From Desulfobacula sp. (lineage in GTDB: Bacteria > Desulfobacterota > Desulfobacteria > Desulfobacterales > Desulfobacteraceae), in assembly GCA_023701135.1 (NCBI GenBank), contig JAMPXP010000035.1:1-32607 (forward strand): 32,607 nucleotides of DNA, given 5' to 3'. Positions 8,325 to 17,032 of this stretch are shown here, one piece after another. The position numbers and the translations under genes are program-made. A model generated the notes under the pieces. It was not told the DNA's origin, ran no database searches, and saw only the letters and a program-made list of their open reading frames with translations. Numbering within the stretch: position 1 is the stretch's first letter; every line of letters starts with the position of its first letter.

Positions 8325-9051
8325 GGTCCGCCTCCCTGCCCCCTTCATTTTCAATATATCCGTCCCTGAACCGGATCACCCGCCTGGCATAGGCGGCCAT
8401 GACCGGGTCATGGGTCACCATGACCACCGTCAGGCCCCGGTCCTTATTAAAGACGGTCAGGAGATCCATGATTTCACGGCTGCGGGCCGAATCCAGGTTG
8501 CCGGTGGGTTCATCGGCAAAGAGAACAAAGGGGTCCGTGACAATGGCCCGGGCAATGGCCACCCGCTGCTGCTGGCCCCCGGAAAGTTCCGCCGGGGTAT
8601 GGGTTTCCCATCCGGCCAGGCCCACGGCGGCCAGGGCCTGGCCAGCCCTTTGGCGGCGCTCCCTGGCGCCGGTCCCCCGGTAAATCAGGGGCAATTCCAC
8701 ATTTTCCAGGGCCGAGGTCCGGTTTAACAGATTAAATCCCTGGAAGACAAAACCCAGATAGTGACGCCGCAACAGAGCCCGCTGGTCCCGGGAAAGCCCT
8801 CCCACATCCACGCCCTTAAACCGGTACCTGCCCGATGAGGGAGTATCCAGACAGCCCAGGATATTCATGCAGGTGGACTTGCCCGACCCGCTGGGACCCA
8901 TGACGGCCACAAAATCCCCCTGCTCGATTCGTACATCAATTCCCTGCAGGGCCGTTACTTCGGCTGTTCCGCTGCCGTAGCGCCGGGTCACGGCCTTCAG
9001 TTCGATGAGCGGGCCGCTGTTTTCCGATGCTGCAAGGGAGTCCGCCATCAT
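8314..9051 (-). CDS. MacB/LolD-type ABC transporter ATPase
   Basis: The protein has 245 residues. It has Walker A GPSGSGKST (about 52-60), a Q-loop in VFQGFNLL, signature LSGGQQQR, Walker B VLFADEPTGNLD and the switch His in MVTHD. The LNRTSALENVELPLIYRG segment is characteristic of the MacB/LolD subfamily. Its first ATG (9051) shares bases with the adaptor stop codon in an ATGA overlap, and its end overlaps the permease start. Translation of the three genes is therefore probably coupled. It powers the adjacent permease from the cytoplasmic side. Confidence 0.95.
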   Translation of the reverse strand: MMADSLAASENSGPLIELKAVTRRYGSGTAEVTALQGIDVRIEQGDFVAVMGPSGSGKSTCMNILGCLDTPSSGRYRFKGVDVGGLSRDQRALLRRHYLGFVFQGFNLLNRTSALENVELPLIYRGTGARERRQRAGQALAAVGLAGWETHTPAELSGGQQQRVAIARAIVTDPFVLFADEPTGNLDSARSREIMDLLTVFNKDRGLTVVMVTHDPVMAAYARRVIRFRDGYIENEGGREADHVS

Positions 9052-10343
9052 TCCTTCCTCAGGGTATCCACGATGAGAACCATGCCCGGCGTAACCTCGG
9101 GGCCGGTGATGACGGTCATGACCCCGTCCGTCTCCCCAGGGGTGACAAAAATTTCAAGAGGCTGCCCGTCCTTCAGGGTCCAGACCCTGGATTTTTTTCT
9201 CTCGGATCGGACAAAGTCTTTCTGCGGCATCCCGGCTCTCCGGGGCCGTGGGAAAAGTTTGCCGATGATGCTGCTGTTCCCGCCCGAAGGCCCCTTCTCT
9301 TTTGCCGGCGGGGTATAGCGCAGGGCCGCATTGGGCACCAAAACCGCATTTTCAATTTCATTGACCGTGATTTTCACCGTGGCCGTCATGCCGGGCCTCA
9401 GCAGCAAATCCGGGTTATCCACACTCAGGATGGTCTCATAGGTCACCACACCGCTGACGATTTTGGACCCGTACCGGACCTGGGTGATCCGGGCCGGAAA
9501 GCTGATATCCGGATAGCCGTCCACGGTAAAGACCGCCTTCTGCCCGGCTTGCACCCGGCCCACGTCGGCCTCGTCAATATCCACGGATAATTCCATCCGG
9601 GACAGGTCTTCGGCCAGGGTAAATAAAATCGGGGCCTGGAGGGAGGCGGCAACGGTCTGGCCCGGTTCAATGGACCGCTTCAGCACGATGCCGTTAACCG
9701 GGGAATAGATCAGGGTCCTGGACAAATCCGTCTCAAAGGTCTTGAGGGCGGCCCGGGCCTGGGATACCGAGGCCAGGGCTGCGGTTTCGTCGGCCAGGGC
9801 CCGTTCATGGGCCGCCTCGGCCGTGTCCAGGTCCCGTTTGGACGGGACCCGGTTATTGCTCAATCGCCGGGATTCTTTGATCCGGGCCAGTTCATTCCCC
9901 GTCTCCCGGACCGTGGCCCGGATCTGTTGGACCCTGGCCTGGGCAGACTCCAGGGAGGCTTTGTACTGCTGGACCTGGGTCTCCAGCTTGACCGTGTCCA
10001 GCCTGGCCAGGACCTGCCCGGCTTCCACCCGGTCATTGAAATCCACCTCAACGGTCCGGATGATTCCGGAGAGTTCGGACCCGACATCCACCTGGTTGAT
10101 GGGTTGCAGGGTCCCCGTGGCCGCCACCGTGATCACCAGGTTGCCTTGGCCGGCGGTTTCGGTTTTATATTCGGTCTTGTCTTCGTCTTTGCCCGTCCCC
10201 CATCGGATCACACCAAAAACCAATGCTGCCGCAAGTATGAGCCAGAACGCACGCATTAGATACCGCCTGCCACGGCCCGGACCAGACCCCTTTGCCAGGA
10301 TCCCGGCCATGTCCATATTGTTTTCAGTCTTTACGCCATTCAT
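9048..10343 (-). CDS. MacA/HlyD-family periplasmic adaptor
   Basis: The protein has 431 residues. It has one N-terminal membrane anchor (about 30-48), a biotinyl-lipoyl half-domain (GTLQPINQVDVGSELSGI), a coiled-coil hairpin (about 120-200) and the second lipoyl half (IYSPVNGIVLKRSIEPGQTV). A beta-barrel region follows, including LRPGMTATVKI. This is the membrane fusion protein linking the inner-membrane pump to the outer-membrane factor. Near residue 350 there is a basic low-complexity stretch (LFPRPRRAGMPQKDF) not typical of MacA. The gene lies seven bases after the outer-membrane factor gene. The ribosome site is weak, so Met10 or Met12 are alternative starts. Confidence 0.93.
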   Translation of the reverse strand: MNGVKTENNMDMAGILAKGSGPGRGRRYLMRAFWLILAAALVFGVIRWGTGKDEDKTEYKTETAGQGNLVITVAATGTLQPINQVDVGSELSGIIRTVEVDFNDRVEAGQVLARLDTVKLETQVQQYKASLESAQARVQQIRATVRETGNELARIKESRRLSNNRVPSKRDLDTAEAAHERALADETAALASVSQARAALKTFETDLSRTLIYSPVNGIVLKRSIEPGQTVAASLQAPILFTLAEDLSRMELSVDIDEADVGRVQAGQKAVFTVDGYPDISFPARITQVRYGSKIVSGVVTYETILSVDNPDLLLRPGMTATVKITVNEIENAVLVPNAALRYTPPAKEKGPSGGNSSIIGKLFPRPRRAGMPQKDFVRSERKKSRVWTLKDGQPLEIFVTPGETDGVMTVITGPEVTPGMVLIVDTLRKE

Positions 10344-10350
10344 GATGTTT

Positions 10351-11838
10351 TCATTCCTGTTTTTCAGCCCCGAAAGGGTCAGCGGCCAGGGAGGTCCAGC
10401 CTCCCCCCAGGGCCTTATAGAGCCGCACCAGGCCTGATACGATATTCCCCTCGGTCTGGATCAGATTGTCTTCAAAGGACAGCAGGGATCTCTGGGCATC
10501 CAGCACCTGTGTAAACGCCGTCATCCCGGACCGGTACTGGTCCAGAGCCAGATCCAGGGCCAGAGCGGCCGCCTGCCGGGCCTCCTTCAGATTCTGTTTG
10601 CGGATCTGTTCTTCCATATACACGGTCAGTTGGTTTTCAACCTCACCCAGGGCATTGAGAACCACGGCTTCATACCGGCCCAGCAATTCTTCCTGCAGGG
10701 CCGACTGCACCTGGATATTGCTCCGTATGGACCCGGCCCTGAAAATGGGCCAGGTGATCCTCGGCCCGAATCCCCAGCTTCTTGATCCCGCCAGGAGCAA
10801 TTTGTCCGGATCAAGGGATTCAAACCCGATGGACCCGGTCAGGCTCAGCTTGGGATAAAGGTCTGCCGTTGCCGCCCCGATTCTTGCGGTCTGGGCCGCA
10901 AGTTTTCTTTCCGCCCGCCGGATATCGGGCCTTTGCCGCAATACATCGGCGGGAACGCCCACGGCAATCTCCGGCGGGCAGACCGGAATGGGGCCAGGGT
11001 CTTTCAAAGCCCCGTGAACCGCGCCCGGAGCCTCCCCCAAAAGCAGGGCAATCCGGTTTTTCGCCTCATCCAGGGAGATTCTTAAAACCGGGACCTGGGA
11101 CCGGGTGTTTTCCAGATTATATTTGGCCTGCTGTATCTCCAGTCCGCCGGACAGGCCCGAATCGTAGAGGGATTGGGCCAGTTCACGGGCCTGGTCCTGG
11201 AGGAGGATGTTTTTCTCCACCACATCCATCCGGGCCTGGAGGATCCGGACTTCCGTATAATTCAGGGCCACCTCGGCCAGGAGGGAAACAAGGACATCCC
11301 TCAGGTCCTCCTCACCGGCTTCCAGTTCCGCCGTTGCCGCCTCCAGGGACCGCCGGGTCCCGCCGAAAATATCCAGTTCCCAGCCGGCATCCACATCCGC
11401 CGAATAGAGATCCGTCTCTTTTCCGGTTCCCAGATCTTCACTGCTTTTGCTTTTTCGATGGGACCCCGAGGCGTCCAGGGTCGGAAAGAGACCTGCCCTG
11501 AAGATATTCCGCCGGGCCCGCTGTTCCCGGACCCTGGCCCGGGCCTGGCCCAGGTCCGGGTTGTTGGCCACGGCCCTTTGAATCAGGTCTGAAAGGATGG
11601 GATCATGGAGGGCGGACCACCATTCTGCAAGGACTTCCCGGCCGGGTGATATATGGGTTACGCCCATGGATTCGCCATTCCAGGATTCAGGCAGTTTTTG
11701 TTCAGGAGGCGCATAATCCGGTCCCACCATCACACAGCCTGCCGTTACTAGGACTGCCGCCACGGACCAGATCCATAACATCATCTTCCCCGCCTTTTTC
11801 CAATATTTTATCCAAGGCATTTTCATCAGGGCTTTCAT
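10351..11838 (-). CDS. NodT-family outer-membrane efflux lipoprotein
   Basis: The protein has 495 residues. A signal peptide ends in lipobox VTAGC (Cys35), followed by MVGPDYAPPEQKLPESW, the signature start of RND/ABC outer-membrane factors. Two repeated long-helix regions contain LLGEAPGAVHGAL, VPADVLRQRPDIRRAERKL and the second-repeat RSGMTAFTQVLDAQRSLL. It forms the trimeric TolC-like exit duct. It is the first gene of the four-gene efflux operon. An AAGGAG lies about 20 bases upstream of the ATG, an unusually long spacing, so an extra or earlier start cannot be excluded. Confidence 0.93.
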   Translation of the reverse strand: MKALMKMPWIKYWKKAGKMMLWIWSVAAVLVTAGCVMVGPDYAPPEQKLPESWNGESMGVTHISPGREVLAEWWSALHDPILSDLIQRAVANNPDLGQARARVREQRARRNIFRAGLFPTLDASGSHRKSKSSEDLGTGKETDLYSADVDAGWELDIFGGTRRSLEAATAELEAGEEDLRDVLVSLLAEVALNYTEVRILQARMDVVEKNILLQDQARELAQSLYDSGLSGGLEIQQAKYNLENTRSQVPVLRISLDEAKNRIALLLGEAPGAVHGALKDPGPIPVCPPEIAVGVPADVLRQRPDIRRAERKLAAQTARIGAATADLYPKLSLTGSIGFESLDPDKLLLAGSRSWGFGPRITWPIFRAGSIRSNIQVQSALQEELLGRYEAVVLNALGEVENQLTVYMEEQIRKQNLKEARQAAALALDLALDQYRSGMTAFTQVLDAQRSLLSFEDNLIQTEGNIVSGLVRLYKALGGGWTSLAADPFGAEKQE

Positions 11839-11922
11839 AACATTTTACCGGATTCATCTCCTTTAGATCGCTTAAGATCCGGGACTCATACAAACCCGGT
11901 GATGATTGTTCTTTCCACGCTG

Positions 11923-11952
11923 TATATAGGATTGGATGGGATTTTTTGTCAA
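11923..11952 (-). promoter_or_regulatory. Probable sigma70 promoter of the efflux operon
   Basis: Read on the minus strand, TTGACA (11947-11952) is followed after 18 bases by TATATA (11923-11928). This sits about 85 bases upstream of the outer-membrane factor start, pointing the right way. The -35 is perfect and the -10 is fair. Confidence 0.6.
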
Positions 11953-12006
11953 CGAAAGCAAGAAGAAAAATTTTTATGGCTGGGAAATTAGGACTGTTGA
12001 AATATT

Positions 12007-12038
12007 AAAGGCAGGGCTAATCCCATAGCCCTGCCTTT
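12007..12038. terminator. Intrinsic terminator after the PEP-CTERM gene
   Basis: A perfect 12-base inverted repeat, AAAGGCAGGGCT / AGCCCTGCCTTT, encloses an 8-base loop. Minus-strand transcription from the PEP-CTERM gene reaches it 20 bases past the stop and then meets an A/T-rich TTTAATATTT tail. It may also insulate the efflux operon promoter just to its left. Confidence 0.75.
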
Positions 12039-12057
12039 AAATTTGCTTCAAATCGTT

Positions 12058-12711
12058 TTACTGTTTTTTTCTGCCGATCCGGGCCAGGCCAATCAGTCCA
12101 AATCCGAAAAGGAGCATGGTTGCGGGTTCCGGATTCGGTAGAATGGGATTTCCAACGGCAAGATTATCCGCTTCAAAGGCATAACCCGTACTTTTCATAA
12201 CGATTCTATCAAATTCGCTAAGATCATAAAAATTCACATACAGATTGGTTGAAGGTGCGGATTGGTTTCCATAACTCACTCCATATTTCCCGGGGTTTGT
12301 GATATCTGTACCTTTAAAAGAATGTACGAGATCATTTCCATTATAGAAAGAAAGCGTATTATAACTATCAACGGATCCCCAGAAAAGGCCGAAATAGGTA
12401 TAGGTCGTTGCAAAGCTGGTTGAATAATACCCTGAAGGATCTGCCGACATATATTTTGTCGAGTTTGGGGCAGTCATATATAAATTGTTATAGGGCGCCG
12501 CATATTTGCCGGACAATGACCCGGACACGATATGTCCGCCGCCTGTCCATGACCATTTTGTTGAATTGTCAAAAGTCTCTATCATCGCTCCGGCAAAAGA
12601 AGAGGTCAGTGTGCCGTCAGATGCAAGGGTATGGGTATAATCAATTGTTACGGCACTTGACAAACTTGAAATCCCAAGGATTAAAAACAAAATTAAAAAA
12701 AATTTCTTCAT
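12058..12711 (-). CDS. PEP-CTERM sorting-domain protein
   Basis: The protein has 217 residues with an N-terminal signal peptide (KKFFLILFLILGISSLSSA). The C-terminal sorting region (about 191-217) has NPEPATMLL, a hydrophobic helix and the basic end GRKKQ. This tripartite tail is recognised by exosortase, so the product is exported and processed at the cell envelope. The central part is rich in Ser, Tyr, Asn and Gly, is probably all-beta, and matches no enzyme I recognise. The start has GGAG nine bases upstream. Base composition is clearly A+T-richer than the neighbours. No exosortase gene is in the window. The sorting signal is confident; the function of the body is unknown. Confidence 0.9.
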   Translation of the reverse strand: MKKFFLILFLILGISSLSSAVTIDYTHTLASDGTLTSSFAGAMIETFDNSTKWSWTGGGHIVSGSLSGKYAAPYNNLYMTAPNSTKYMSADPSGYYSTSFATTYTYFGLFWGSVDSYNTLSFYNGNDLVHSFKGTDITNPGKYGVSYGNQSAPSTNLYVNFYDLSEFDRIVMKSTGYAFEADNLAVGNPILPNPEPATMLLFGFGLIGLARIGRKKQ

Positions 12712-13028
12712 GATTAAATCTCCGGTTATGTGTTAATGGTCTTTTCATTAAATTTATTGTAAAAATAAAGCAAGGACCATGCCATTGGAAAAAATTTTAA
12801 AAAAATACTATCAAATCAATATGTTAAAATATATATGGCCCATACGACAATAACAATCTTTTGATAATAAGTACATAAAATGTTACATTTTTTATCTAAT
12901 TTTGATGAAAATTAGTATTAGAACAAAGGGGAGCAATATCTTCCGCCGCGCCAATTGAAACGGCCAGTACCCAAAGGACCGCAAACTGCCTCGGCCTGAT
13001 CCCGAAATTTGAGCTGTAACTTTTTTGT

Positions 13029-13069
13029 AACCCCCTTGTGATATGGCAATACTGAATCAAAAGGGGGTT
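13029..13069 (+). promoter_or_regulatory. Strong hairpin in the fdhA leader (possible attenuator)
   Basis: AACCCCCTT (13029-13037) pairs with AAGGGGGTT (13061-13069). The stem extends through TGAT/ATCA with one mismatch, giving about 14 base pairs and a loop of about 13 bases. It is followed by GTCTGTTTT, a weak T-run. It could be an attenuator or a terminator of upstream transcription, and it lies about 90 bases before the fdhA start. Confidence 0.5.
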
Positions 13070-13080
13070 GTCTGTTTTAG

Positions 13081-13110
13081 GGGCCAAAGGCCTGTCAAAA
13101 CAGGCGGCCC
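13081..13110 (+). promoter_or_regulatory. Two-tier hairpin in the fdhA 5' leader
   Basis: An upper stem GCCTGT-CAAA-ACAGGC (13090-13105) stacks on a lower stem GGGCC (13081-13085) / GGCCC (13106-13110), with a 4-base AAAG bulge on one side. The compact bulged design just upstream of the ribosome site suggests a protein- or ligand-binding RNA. I could not match it to the molybdenum-cofactor or other known riboswitch consensus from memory. Confidence 0.5.
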
Positions 13111-13157
13111 AGGATCGAGGATACGTTTTAACTCTTAAGCCAAGGAGGCATTTTCAG

Positions 13158-16100
13158 ATGAAACTCAATCGAAGGGACTTTATCAAGATTTCCGGGGCCA
13201 CGGCAGCCGGGATTGCCGTCAGCGGTCTCGGGTTTGACCTAAAACCGGTCAAGGCCCATGCCGGCATGCTGAAAACCCGGTATGCCAAAGAGACCACGAG
13301 CATCTGCTGTTATTGCGCCGTGGGATGCGGGCTCATCGTCCACACCAGCAACCGGGGAGACGGCAGGGTCATCAATATCGAAGGCGATCCGGATCATGTG
13401 ATCAACCAGGGGGCCCTTTGTTCCAAAGGATCATCCATCAAACAGCTCACGGAAAATAAAAACCGGTTGACTGAACCCATGTACCGGGCGCCCCATTCAG
13501 ATCATTGGCAGAAGGTCTCCTGGGACTGGGCCCTGTCCCAGATCACGGACCGGATCAAACGGACCCGGGATGCAAATTTTGAAACCGCCAACGCCAAGGG
13601 CCAGACCGTCAACCGGACCACCCGCATGGCCTCTGTCGGATCTGCGGCCATGGACAACGAAGAATGCTGGGTCTACCAGGCCCTGATGCGATCCCTGGGG
13701 CTGGTCTATATCGAACACCAGGCCAGGATCTGACACAGCGCTACTGTAGCGGCTCTGGCAGAGTCGTTTGGACGCGGTGCAATGACCAACCACTGGATTG
13801 ACCTGAAAAACAGCGATTGCATTCTCATCATGGGCAGCAATGCGGCTGAGAATCATCCCATTTCCTTTAAATATATCACCCAGGCCCAGCTTAAGGGAGC
13901 AACGGTCATCAGTGTGGACCCAAGATTCACACGGACCTCCTCCAAGGCCGATATCTATGCGCCCTTGAGATCGGGAACGGATATCGCCTTTCTGGGCGGT
14001 ATGATCAAATATATCCTGGACAATAATCTGTATAACAAGGAATATACGGAAAACTATACCAATGCCGGATTCATCGTAAACAAGAATTTCGGGTTCAAGG
14101 ACGGGCTTTTTTCAGGGTATAAAAAGAATGAGGAAGGGCCTTCCATGGGAAGCTATGACAAATCCACCTGGACCTTTGACATGGACGAAAAAGGGGTTCC
14201 TGTTGTGGACCGTACCCTTGCTAACAAACAATCGGTTTTCCAACTGTTGAAGGCCCATTACAGCCGGTATGACCTGGACACGGTATCCTCCGTTACGGGG
14301 ACCTCCAAAGAAGATCTGGCAACCGTGTATAAAGCATATTCCGCCACCGGTGCCGCCGGAAAAGCAGGCACCATCATGTATGCCATGGGCTGGACCCAGC
14401 ACACCGTCGGCGTTCAGATTATCCGCACCATGTCCATGATCCAGCTTCTGCTCGGTAACATGGGCGTTGCCGGCGGCGGGGTCAATGCCCTGAGAGGGGA
14501 ATCCAATGTCCAGGGGTCTACGGACCAGGCCCTGCTCTGGCATATCCTGCCCGGATACCTGAAAATACCATCCTCATCCATGGATACCCTGGATGCCTAT
14601 AACACCAAATGGACCCCCAAAAGCAATGATCCCTTATCGGCCAACTGGTGGCAGAATTATCCCAAATATTCCGTCAGCCTGCTAAAATCCTATTTCGGAG
14701 AAAAGGCCGTCAAGGACAACCAGTTCGGATACCCGTGGCTGCCCAAGGCCGAAGACGGGAAATCCTATTCCTGGTTTGATATCTTTGACAGCATGTACAA
14801 AAAAGAGATCAAGGGATTTTTTGCCTGGGGCATGAACCCGGCCTGTTCCGGCTCCAACGCACAGAAGGTCAGGGAGGCCATGGGCAACCTGGACTGGCTG
14901 GTCAATGTCAACCTCTTTGACAATGAAACCGGCTCCTTCTGGAGAGGTCCGGGCATGGATCCCGCCAAAATCGGAACAGAAGTATTCATGCTGCCGGCAG
15001 CAGCCTCCGTTGAAAAAGAAGGCTCCATCAGCAATTCAGGCCGGTGGATGCAGTGGCGGTACCAGGGCCCCAAACCCATGGGCAACAGCAGGCCTGACGG
15101 AGATATCATCCTGGAACTGGGCCGGCGCCTCAAGGAAGCCTATAAAACCGACGGCGTATTTAAGGAACCCATCCTGAATTTAAAATGGGATTATGACACC
15201 CATGGAGAATTTGATGCCCATAAGGTGGCCAAGGAAATCAACGGATATTTCCATGAAGATGTCAAAGTCGGTGAAACCGTTTATAAGAAAGGCACCCTGG
15301 TTCCCAGTTTTGCCTTCCTTCAGTCCAACGGCTCCACTTCTTCGGGCAACTGGGTCTATTGCGCCTCCTATACGGAAAAAGGAAACATGGCAGCCCGGAG
15401 AAGCAATAAAGATGCGGCCAATAATATCGGCCTCTATCCCGAATTTGCCTGGGCCTGGCCTGTTAACCGGAGGATTATCTACAACCGGGCCTCGGTGGAT
15501 CCCAAGGGCCGTCCCTATGATGAAAAAGACTGGGTGGTCCGGTTTGCCGGAGAGGAAAAAGACGGTAAATATACCACCAGCAAATGGGAAGGCGATATCC
15601 CGGACGGTCCCTGGTATCCCCTCCAGAACCCCGACGGCACCAAACGGGAGGACGGACGACATCCGTTTATCATGACCACCCACGGCCATGGCCAGATCTT
15701 CGGCCCCGGCCTTGCCGACGGGCCTTTCCCCGAGCATTACGAACCCATTGAATGCCCGGTTGAAAAAAATATGTTCAGCGCCCAGATGGTGAACCCCACG
15801 GCCGTTGTCTATGGCACCAAGGCCGACAGCCATGCCACCTGCGACCCGAGATTCCCCTTTGTGGGAACCACCTACCGGGTATCCGAGCATTGGCAAACCG
15901 GTCTCATGACCCGTCCCCAGGAATGGCTCCTGGAGCTCCAGCCCAATGTCTTTGTTGAAATGAGCGAGGAACTGGCCAAGCTGAAAGGCATTGCCAACGG
16001 TGAACGGGTCAAGGTCTCCAGCGCCAGGGGCGCCCTGGAATGCACCGCCATTGTGACCAAACGTTTCAAACCGTTTAAGATCGGGTATGCAACGGTTCAC

Positions 16101-16247
16101 CAGGTGGGTATTCCCTGGCATTACGGCTGGCGCTGGCCTGAAACGGGAACGGAAGAAAGCGCCAACCTTCTGACCCCATCCGCCGGTGATCCCAATACCC
16201 GGATTCCTGAAACCAAGGCCTTTATGGTCAATGTGGCAAAGCTTTAA
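13158..16247 (+). CDS. fdhA: Selenocysteine formate dehydrogenase, catalytic alpha subunit
   Basis: This is one gene read through an in-frame TGA at 13731-13733, giving 1029 residues with selenocysteine at 192. The context ARI-U-HSATVAALAESFGRGAM matches the conserved active-site segment of formate dehydrogenases. The frame is uninterrupted from 13158 to 16247 otherwise. Residues 1-35 are a Tat signal (NRRDFIKISG). The N-terminal [4Fe-4S] ligands are Cys50, Cys53, Cys57 and Cys88, followed by molybdopterin-binding regions. It oxidises formate to CO2 (or the reverse) in the periplasm using Mo- or W-bis-pterin. The start has AAGGAGG ten bases upstream. fdhB follows after 11 bases; no membrane cytochrome subunit is present, so electrons probably go to periplasmic cytochrome c3. 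An annotation that splits it into two ORFs would be wrong. Confidence 0.95.
13731..13781 (+). promoter_or_regulatory. Selenocysteine UGA and expected SECIS region
   Basis: TGA at 13731-13733 is followed in frame by His-Ser-Ala-Thr-Val. Bacterial SECIS elements sit directly after the UGA inside the coding sequence. Here the sequence GTAGCGGCTCTGGCAG, about 16-31 bases after the UGA, aligns by position with the apical loop of known fdh SECIS elements, but I can draw only a short imperfect stem by hand. The recoding itself is supported by reading frame and protein conservation, not by the hairpin. Confidence 0.7.
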
Positions 16248-16258
16248 AGGAGAAGACC

Positions 16259-16972
16259 ATGACCAAATCAATTTTTGTCGATACAACCATTTGTACGGCG
16301 TGCAGGGGCTGCCAGGTTTCGTGCAAGCAATGGCATGACCTGCCGGCTGAAAAAACCAAAAACGTGGGGAGTCACCAGAATCCCCAGGATCTCTCCTTTA
16401 TGACGTACAAGCTTGTCCGGATGAGGGAAGAGATCATTGACAATCATCTCCAGTGGCTGTTTTTCCCGGATCAATGCCGGCACTGCGTGGATGCGCCCTG
16501 TCTGGCCACGGCATTCAATGAGGATGCCATTTATCAGGACCCGGCCACCGGGGCGATTTTATATACCCAGGTGACAAAAAAGCTGGCTGCCGATGAAATC
16601 ATCGGCTCCTGCCCGTATAATATCCCCAGGAAAGCCGAAGACGGCACCCTGGCCAAATGCGATATGTGCAATGACCGTGTTCATAACGGCCTGAAACCGG
16701 CCTGCGTGACCACCTGTCCCACCGGCGCCATGAATTTCGGGGACCGGGAAGAAATGCTGGCCATGGCCAAGAGCCGCCTTGCCACCGTTAAGGCAAAATT
16801 TCCCAAGGCCATGCTCCTGAACCCGGACGAGGTCAACGTGATCTATCTGGTGGCCTTTGATCCCAAATACTATTCCGACTATGCCGTGGCAAGTTCAGGC
16901 AGAGGCGGCATAAGCCGCAGTGTGGCCCTCCGCAAAATGATGGGCCCCTTGGCAAAAATGATGCGGGTATAG
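16259..16972 (+). CDS. fdhB: Formate dehydrogenase iron-sulfur beta subunit
   Basis: The protein has 237 residues and is a ferredoxin-like electron-transfer subunit. Cys clusters are CTACRGCQVSC at the start, CRHCVDAPC in the middle, and SCPYNIPR plus CDMCNDRVHNGLKPACVTTCP later, enough for about three [4Fe-4S] clusters as in the Desulfovibrio gigas-type small subunit. There is no C-terminal membrane helix, unlike E. coli FdnH, so the FdhAB dimer should be soluble. There is no signal peptide; it would be exported with FdhA by the Tat route. The start is preceded by AAGGAGAAG. Confidence 0.95.
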   Translation: MTKSIFVDTTICTACRGCQVSCKQWHDLPAEKTKNVGSHQNPQDLSFMTYKLVRMREEIIDNHLQWLFFPDQCRHCVDAPCLATAFNEDAIYQDPATGAILYTQVTKKLAADEIIGSCPYNIPRKAEDGTLAKCDMCNDRVHNGLKPACVTTCPTGAMNFGDREEMLAMAKSRLATVKAKFPKAMLLNPDEVNVIYLVAFDPKYYSDYAVASSGRGGISRSVALRKMMGPLAKMMRV

Positions 16973-16986
16973 CACACTTACCCCCA

Positions 16987-17018
16987 CCGCCCGGGAATTT
17001 ACGTTCCCGGGCGGTTTT
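16987..17018 (+). terminator. Hairpin terminator or attenuator between fdhB and fdhE
   Basis: CCGCCCGGGAA (16987-16997) and TTCCCGGGCGG (17004-17014) form an 11-pair stem with a 6-base loop, followed by TTTTC. It is a convincing intrinsic terminator by shape. As fdhE starts 19 bases after the stem on the same strand, it may act as a partial terminator that lowers fdhE relative to the structural genes. Confidence 0.8.
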
Positions 17019-17032
17019 CAAGGATAATAAAA

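Larger units (their letters stand above)
12712..13157. other. Long divergent intergenic region with fdhA leader structures
   Basis: The left part (12712-12930) is very A+T-rich and probably carries the PEP-CTERM promoter. It contains a perfect 20-base hairpin sequence at 12896-12915 (CTAATTTT-GATG-AAAATTAG). The block 12930-13020 is G+C-rich and non-coding on both strands as far as I can judge. The right part carries two strong RNA hairpins before fdhA, listed separately. The fdhA ribosome site AAGGAGG is at 13141-13147. Confidence 0.6.

Noticed and set aside
12930-13020. Cyclic-di-GMP (GEMM) riboswitch before fdhA, suggested by a GCAAAC-tGCC stretch
   Set aside because: Only a few bases resemble the consensus, and the paired regions required on both sides cannot be drawn.
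12896-13087. A 63-codon minus-strand frame in the fdhA leader
   Set aside because: No ribosome site or recognisable protein; it crosses the leader hairpins and changes sharply in composition along its length.
13158-16247. Frameshift or nonsense mutation in fdhA
   Set aside because: The frame is the same before and after the TGA, nothing else is broken, and the residues around the codon match the known selenocysteine site of formate dehydrogenases.
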